64,000 bases of DNA, from the NCBI RefSeq assembly GCF_030247185.1, contig NC_080572.1, positions 34,332,971 through 34,396,970 of the forward strand, written 5' to 3'. This document shows positions 59,180-64,000 of the stretch, one piece after another (position 1 is the first letter of the stretch; the number at the start of each line of letters is the position of its first letter). A model generated the notes under the pieces. That model was given only the letters and a program-made list of their open reading frames with translations. It was not told the DNA's origin and did no database searches. The stretch comes from Malaya genurostris. Lineage: Eukaryota > Arthropoda > Insecta > Diptera > Culicidae. The translations under genes were made by a program, and so were the position numbers.

Positions 59180-60503
59180 TTGTCAAACCCAAGAAGAAAG
59201 TTAGCATTAGCATTAGAGACCGCCCGTGTGTTGCTACTCCGTTATTGATCTGGACCAATTGAGATAGCAAAATGATTTTTTGAAGTAACATGTTTGGGAA
59301 TAACACATTGTTTCACACTGTGCAAACTGTATTGAACCATGCATGCTGATCAATACCGACGCAGGCCACGTCCGAATGCAGATCTACTTGGGAGGGAAAG
59401 GATTGTTAGTTCGATGCATATTGCTACTAGGAACCGAGGAATCCTCTGCATTCCCACATGCATCACAGGAGAGGATACTTTGTTAGTAAATGTTTTAATA
59501 ATGTTATCATGTGTTTATTGCTCTGGGTAGCCGGCTACCAAGAATGTTTTAAAGTATTATCGTTTTATGTGTTACTTTGTGCTGGCAATATATTGCACGA
59601 AACAGTCAATCTCCGAAATTGACAAAACTCCGGACAGCCGGCTGTCGAGTATGCAGTCACTCGTTTATGCATTTTACCTTTCGCGTTTTTTTAGTCATGC
59701 AAAAAAAACACATTCCGATTGATAAAAAAAAGGTATCATCTCACTGCTAGGTGGATTAAGCACCTTTTTATAAATGAAACTACGTGATACAAAATAAATG
59801 AGCGAATAGGATTTAGACAAAAAAGTTGATTCATTGCATTGAAATATTCTAAACAGATATTATAAAATCATTTTAAATCACCAAACAAAGGTCAACAGAT
59901 TTCACACGCGTCTTGATTCTTTATTATTTCCGATTCTTTATTATTTTTATTATTTGAATTGTTTATTGAAATTATTAATTGGTTATATTAGTTGATCTGC
60001 GCAGCCGGCTACCGAGAAAAATATTAATTTACTGTTTGCAATATTAATATCAAGTGTTTTTTACTATGTATTCAATATACCGATATATGTTATCTCTGTT
60101 ATTAACTTTGTAATATAAACGGATTTGCGCAATGGTTGATTTTTATCATTCATTTTATAATCCTGAAAGACAATCAATAACATGGAAGAAGAAATCATTC
60201 CTAATAAAACTTTTCTCCGAAGCTAGACGGAAATTGATAGGTTGAATAAAGAGATGATTTAGAAAAATAGAGTAATCAGAAGTAAAACATTGAAAATATC
60301 TTATAACTGAAAGGAAAAAGAAACTCCTGCAATTATCGCCTTTTACGACATGGAAGCAGGAACCCAGTGGATCTATTCTTGGTTCATTTTTTTCCGCCGG
60401 ATTCCACACGGCATCTAGGCTGGTACAGTCCGGAGAGAGCTAATAGGTACTATCAATCTCCTAGTGGACCCCAGCCCCTTTGTCAAACCCAAGAAGGAAG
60501 TTA
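59180..60503 (-). mobile_element. 1.28-kb retroposon, copy 2, with 24-bp TSD
   Basis: Flanked by a 24-bp repeat (ttgtcaaacccaagaag, then A or G, then aagtta) at 59180-59203 and 60480-60503, different from the target of copy 1. The insert 59204-60479 matches 42071-43347 nearly base for base, including the AGCCGGCT palindromes. It has two hexamer units where copy 1 has three. The flanks are unrelated, so this is independent insertion and not segmental duplication. Confidence 0.8.
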
Positions 60504-60594
60504 TACAAAAACATGATTCCGGGCAATTCACGTGCTACTTCTCTCCAAATTGAGTTACACCAGACCCTGTTAGCTTGAAGCGAAATTAATCTTC

Positions 60595-60830
60595 AGTTCA
60601 GCAACGCCATCGCATGGCATCACATTCAACATGTCATGCCAATTGTATGGGTGCGCAGTGCTGCTATTTTGGCGCGCACGAATTTGACATTTCTCTCCCC
60701 TACTTCTATGTACGAGATTCGATGCGGACTCGCCTGAAAACGCCATGCTCGCAAAAAAAGATGTTGAAAAAAATTCATTCGGGAAATGTGAGAGCTGGAT
60801 ATCTTGTTAATATAATGTCTTTAGTTTACA
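60595..60830 (+). repeat. Repeat shared with the Transib spacer
   Basis: Inverted match to 19640-19880 ('atgggtgcgcagtgctgcta', 'acgagattcgatgcggactc', 'gagctggatatcttgttaat'). Confidence 0.6.
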
Positions 60831-61274
60831 CCTTAACCCTTAAATTCATTGTTTTTGTTTTTCTATGAAAAATATATTTAAATTGAATCGAACTTCTGGA
60901 ACGATCATTGACAATTAATGTATATTGAATGCTGCAAAAAATTTCGATTCGTCATTTGGTTATGACAATTCGAAATTTATTGTTTAGCTCTTAAGTGCAC
61001 TTGCATTAAAGGATATCAGTTTAATTTGCGAATTTATTGAAATATCATCCGTGTACACTTTATATGACACACACAATTAATATATACTATGTAATGGGAT
61101 AAGCTCTATCAGTTTTTGCTATAGATTGTATATAATATTTTTTAACAATTTCATTATGGTTTCGCTGATATCGACTTCAAGTACATTTTTAATTAAGATT
61201 ATAGGTTTCCACATGACTTCTATGAATTGGTATTCATAAGAGAAATTTATGAATTTAAATAAAAAAATTTTCAG

Positions 61275-61501
61275 TGTATCAGCCTGAGTTGAAAATTGAT
61301 TTACTCAGTGATCACATAATCTTTTCAGACAATTATTTTTGGCTTAGAGAAGTCAAACACTGTGTGGTTCTAGAGAAGAAAAATATAGAACTGCGGTTAA
61401 ATTCATCTTTTCAATACTTACTATATGACTATGATTTCAAGACAGCGACAGCAAAACAAGGTTATGAACAAGCAACTCGAGTTCTAGTAAATCGAATTTA
61501 A
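61275..61501 (+). CDS. Possible terminal coding exon, unknown protein
   Basis: An open frame of about 75 codons begins right after aaaattttcag, an acceptor-like site (AG at 61273-61274), and stops at TAA 61499-61501. Its composition resembles real protein more than the neighbouring frames: YQPELKIDLLSDHIIFSDNY, FWLREVKHCVVLEKKNIELR, LLYDYDFKTATAKQGYEQAT. The intron phase would be 1 (TG completes a split codon). I recognise no domain. The piece sits between repeats with no other exon nearby. Alternatives are a transposon-encoded fragment or a chance ORF. Confidence 0.35.
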
Positions 61502-61614
61502 CTATATCGTTTATTTTTGCCTTTCTCATATAGAAAGGTTATGCAATCACTTGAAAAACCGACTAGTGAAAATTGTGTCATATACCATTCGACTCAGTTC
61601 ATCGATCTGAGCAA

Positions 61615-61734
<120 letters not shown>

Positions 61735-61741
61735 AAATAAT

Positions 61742-62870
61742 CTCACTAGGTTTTCTCGGAGATGGCTGAACCGATTTTGACAAACTAGGATTCAAATGAA
61801 AGGTCTCGTGGTCCCATACGGAATTCCTGAATTTCATTCAGATCCGACTTCCGGTTCCGGAATTATAGGGTAAAGTGTGTTCAATATTGTACACCGTCAC
61901 TTAAACCGGCGAAGCAAAAAACGTGAAAATTTTTCTAAACTAGTCTCAAAACTACACAAATCGATAGTCATTATCAGTAGGCAACTAAACAAACCGATTC
62001 CGGCTATCCTGGTTCCCGGTATCCGGTTCCGGAAGTACCGGAAATAGTGGTCATATATACCAAAATGGATCTCACTCACTTTTCTCAGCGATGGTTTGAC
62101 CGATTTCTACAAACTTAGATTCAAATGAAAGGTCTCGTGGTCCTATAAGGAATTCCTGAATTTCATCCAGATCCGACTTCGGGTTCCGAAATTATAGGGT
62201 AAAGTGTGTTCAATATTGTAAACCGTCACATAAAACCGGCGAAACAAAATACGTGAAAATTTTTCTAAACTGGCCTCAAAACTACACAAATCGATAGTCA
62301 TTATCAGAAGGCAACTAAACAAACCGATTCCGGCTATCCTGGTTCCCGGTATCCGGTTCCGGAAGTACCAGAAATAGTGGTCATATGTACCAAAATGGAT
62401 CTCACTCACTTTTATCAGCGATGGTTTGACCGATTTCCACAAACTTAGATTCAAATGAAAGGGCTCGTGGTCCCATACGGAATTCCTGAATTTCATTCAG
62501 ATCCGACTTCCGGTTCCGGAATTATAGGGTAAAGTGTGTTCAATATTGTACACCGTCACTTAAACCGGCGAAGCAAAAAACGTGAAAATTTTTCTAAACT
62601 GGTCTCAAAACTACACAAATCGATAGTCATTATCAGTAGGCAACTAAACAAACCGATTCCGGCTATCCTGGTTCCCGGTATCCGGTTCCGGAAGTACCGG
62701 AAATAGTGGTCATATATACCAAAATGGATCTCACTCACTTTTCTCAGCGATGGTTTGACCGATTTCCACAAACTTAGATTCAAATGAAAGGTCTTCCGGT
62801 CCCATACGAAATTCCTGAATTTCATCCGGATCCGACTTCCGAATCCGGAGTTATAGGGTGCGTATTAGAA
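61742..62870 (+). repeat. ~330-bp tandem repeat, about 3.4 units
   Basis: 'aaagtgtgttcaatattgta' recurs at 61872, 62201 and 62531 (spacing 329 and 330). Units are near-identical, each holding 'cgatggtttgaccgattt', 'agattcaaatgaaaggtctc', 'atccgacttccggttccgga' and 'aaccggcgaagcaaaa'. Confidence 0.9.
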
Positions 62871-63145
62871 GAGTTTGTGTGTCATGTTTGTTGGTGGCCG
62901 TACGAACCGACTTCGATTATACCGGTTCTCGGGTTCCGGTGCCGGAAGTGCATATAATAGTGAACCCATTTTGTTCTCTTAAGGATGGCTTACGCAATCA
63001 AAGCACTGTTTTATTCTGTATGTTATGCATAAACAATACCTTGGTTTCTTTCAAAAATCGAAGAGAAAATTTTTGAATAGAATACTACAATATTATATGT
63101 ACATGAGAAAGGCATCATTACACCACTAGGTGGATTAAAACAGGT

Positions 63146-64000
63146 TTTTATTTAAGATATTCAAGAAATTTTGTTATTCACATTATTGTAAATCTTGAAA
63201 TTGTATGAATAATTTGCAATGATTCTTATATTGTTGCCGTATTTCCTTACTATTTGGTGGGTCTTACCTCCTTCCAGGGCACTTCTGAAACCTGTGTAAA
63301 AGGAAGTTTTTAAACTTCGAAGATCTACTAAAAATCACAGTTCGTAATTACCCTTTAGTAACAAGCTTAAAAGAACTTTTCCAAATACTGAGAGGATGAT
63401 AATCACCGCTGACACCAACTTCAATTGGCTTTAAATATTTCTTCCATGCTCTCGAACCAACTTCGGATCCTAACAAAAACAACGCACTCAAAAATTACTA
63501 GCTTACCATTCTATGGCTTTCAAAGCTCGATTTGGCTAAACACCAGTCTATCTTCTCGTTCGGCAGACCAAACAGGGTGCCCAGCTGGCTGTGTCTCTAT
63601 TTCTGGTGGGATTACCCGTCTAATCAATAATTTTATGTTATGTCTGAGCGCTTTATCCTACCGAAATACAGCAGATCAGCAGCATCCTTCGATGTTGGAA
63701 TTCTGCTTACATTAAAGTGGAACGACTGTGGCACTGAAATATAGATCCGTAGGGTATTGTCACAAGACTCCTTTCAATACTTGCATCTTTCGAATAAAAC
63801 CCTTTCACTTCAATAGTTTCCAGTGAATCTATGAACTTGTAGATGGAAAGGCACATCATTTGTTTGCTGAAGTCACGACGGCGAATAAGTTCTATTACGT
63901 AAGAGAATGCATGAAAAGGATGCGACATTCACAAGTTTGAACAAGCAAACCACATCGACAAAGTTACTTCTCTGCTAGGAACTACACCTCGCACTTAGCC
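63146..64000. other. Unassigned DNA with a possible degraded coding trace
   Basis: On the minus strand 63707-63928 reads VIELIRRRDFSKQMMCLSIY and KFIDSLETIEVKGF, which looks protein-like. The frame is short, breaks at both ends, and I cannot assign it. It may be a retroelement relic. Confidence 0.25.

Noticed and set aside
61897..62825. Three related minus-strand frames containing RNRIPGTRIAGIGLFSCLL
   Set aside because: They recur only because the 330-bp unit is tandemly repeated; no domain, and they are part of the non-coding family A.
61742..62870. CRISPR-like array
   Set aside because: The 330-bp unit is repeated in full, without short repeats and unique spacers; the context is a eukaryotic mobile element.

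Overview
This window looks like intergenic or deep-intronic DNA from a mosquito-like insect (Culicidae, probably a culicine). The evidence is AT-rich composition, an RTE-type retrotransposon, Transib, mariner and Harbinger-like DNA elements, and many copies of a short repeat vocabulary ('gatggctgaaccgatttt', 'gattcaaatgaaaggt', 'ccacctagtgg') that I associate with culicine genomes. The organism call is inference. No rRNA gene, convincing intact tRNA gene, CRISPR array or bacterial-type operon is visible. Almost all recognisable coding sequence belongs to transposable elements, and nearly all of it is broken.

Layout. 0-6.5 kb: AT-rich DNA with a DD41D-type mariner relic, two (TA)n arrays and a SINE-like copy. 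6.5-9.8 kb: a long, decayed RTE-clade retrotransposon on the minus strand. 10-18 kb: a short Jockey-like 3' insertion, several MITEs and a 2.2-kb palindromic 'family A' repeat. 18.3-22.0 kb: a Jockey-like reverse transcriptase relic interrupted by a 2.57-kb Transib element, whose two ends read as RAG-type 23-RSS sequences, and by a small MITE. 23.6-24.5 kb: an internally deleted mariner. 26.4-35.9 kb: a nested block of 'family A' and 'family B' repeats. 37.9-40.8 kb: a TTAA-flanked piggyBac-like element containing a MITE and a mariner-superfamily element with an uninterrupted 361-residue DD41D transposase, the only intact-looking protein gene in the window. 41.7-48.0 kb: a 1.28-kb retroposon with a 24-bp target duplication, family A, Harbinger-like hairpins, a SINE and an RTE 3' fragment. 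52.3-54.7 kb: a repeat-poor, less AT-rich stretch that could be the promoter/5' exon of a host gene. 55.5-58.1 kb: two oppositely oriented copies of a 1.2-kb TIR element. 59.2-60.5 kb: the second 1.28-kb retroposon. 61.27-61.50 kb: a possible terminal coding exon of unknown function. 61.5-63.1 kb: family A with (GT)n and 330-bp tandem repeats.

The window is best read as a stratigraphy of nested insertions. Several are proven at base level by target-site duplications: Transib CAATG; retroposons of 24, 24, 15 and 14 bp; Harbinger-like TAA/TTA; mariner TA; piggyBac-like TTAA. The most interesting items are the RSS-like Transib with duplicated 3' end, the intact DD41D mariner, the 1.28-kb retroposon pair and the unclassified family A elements.
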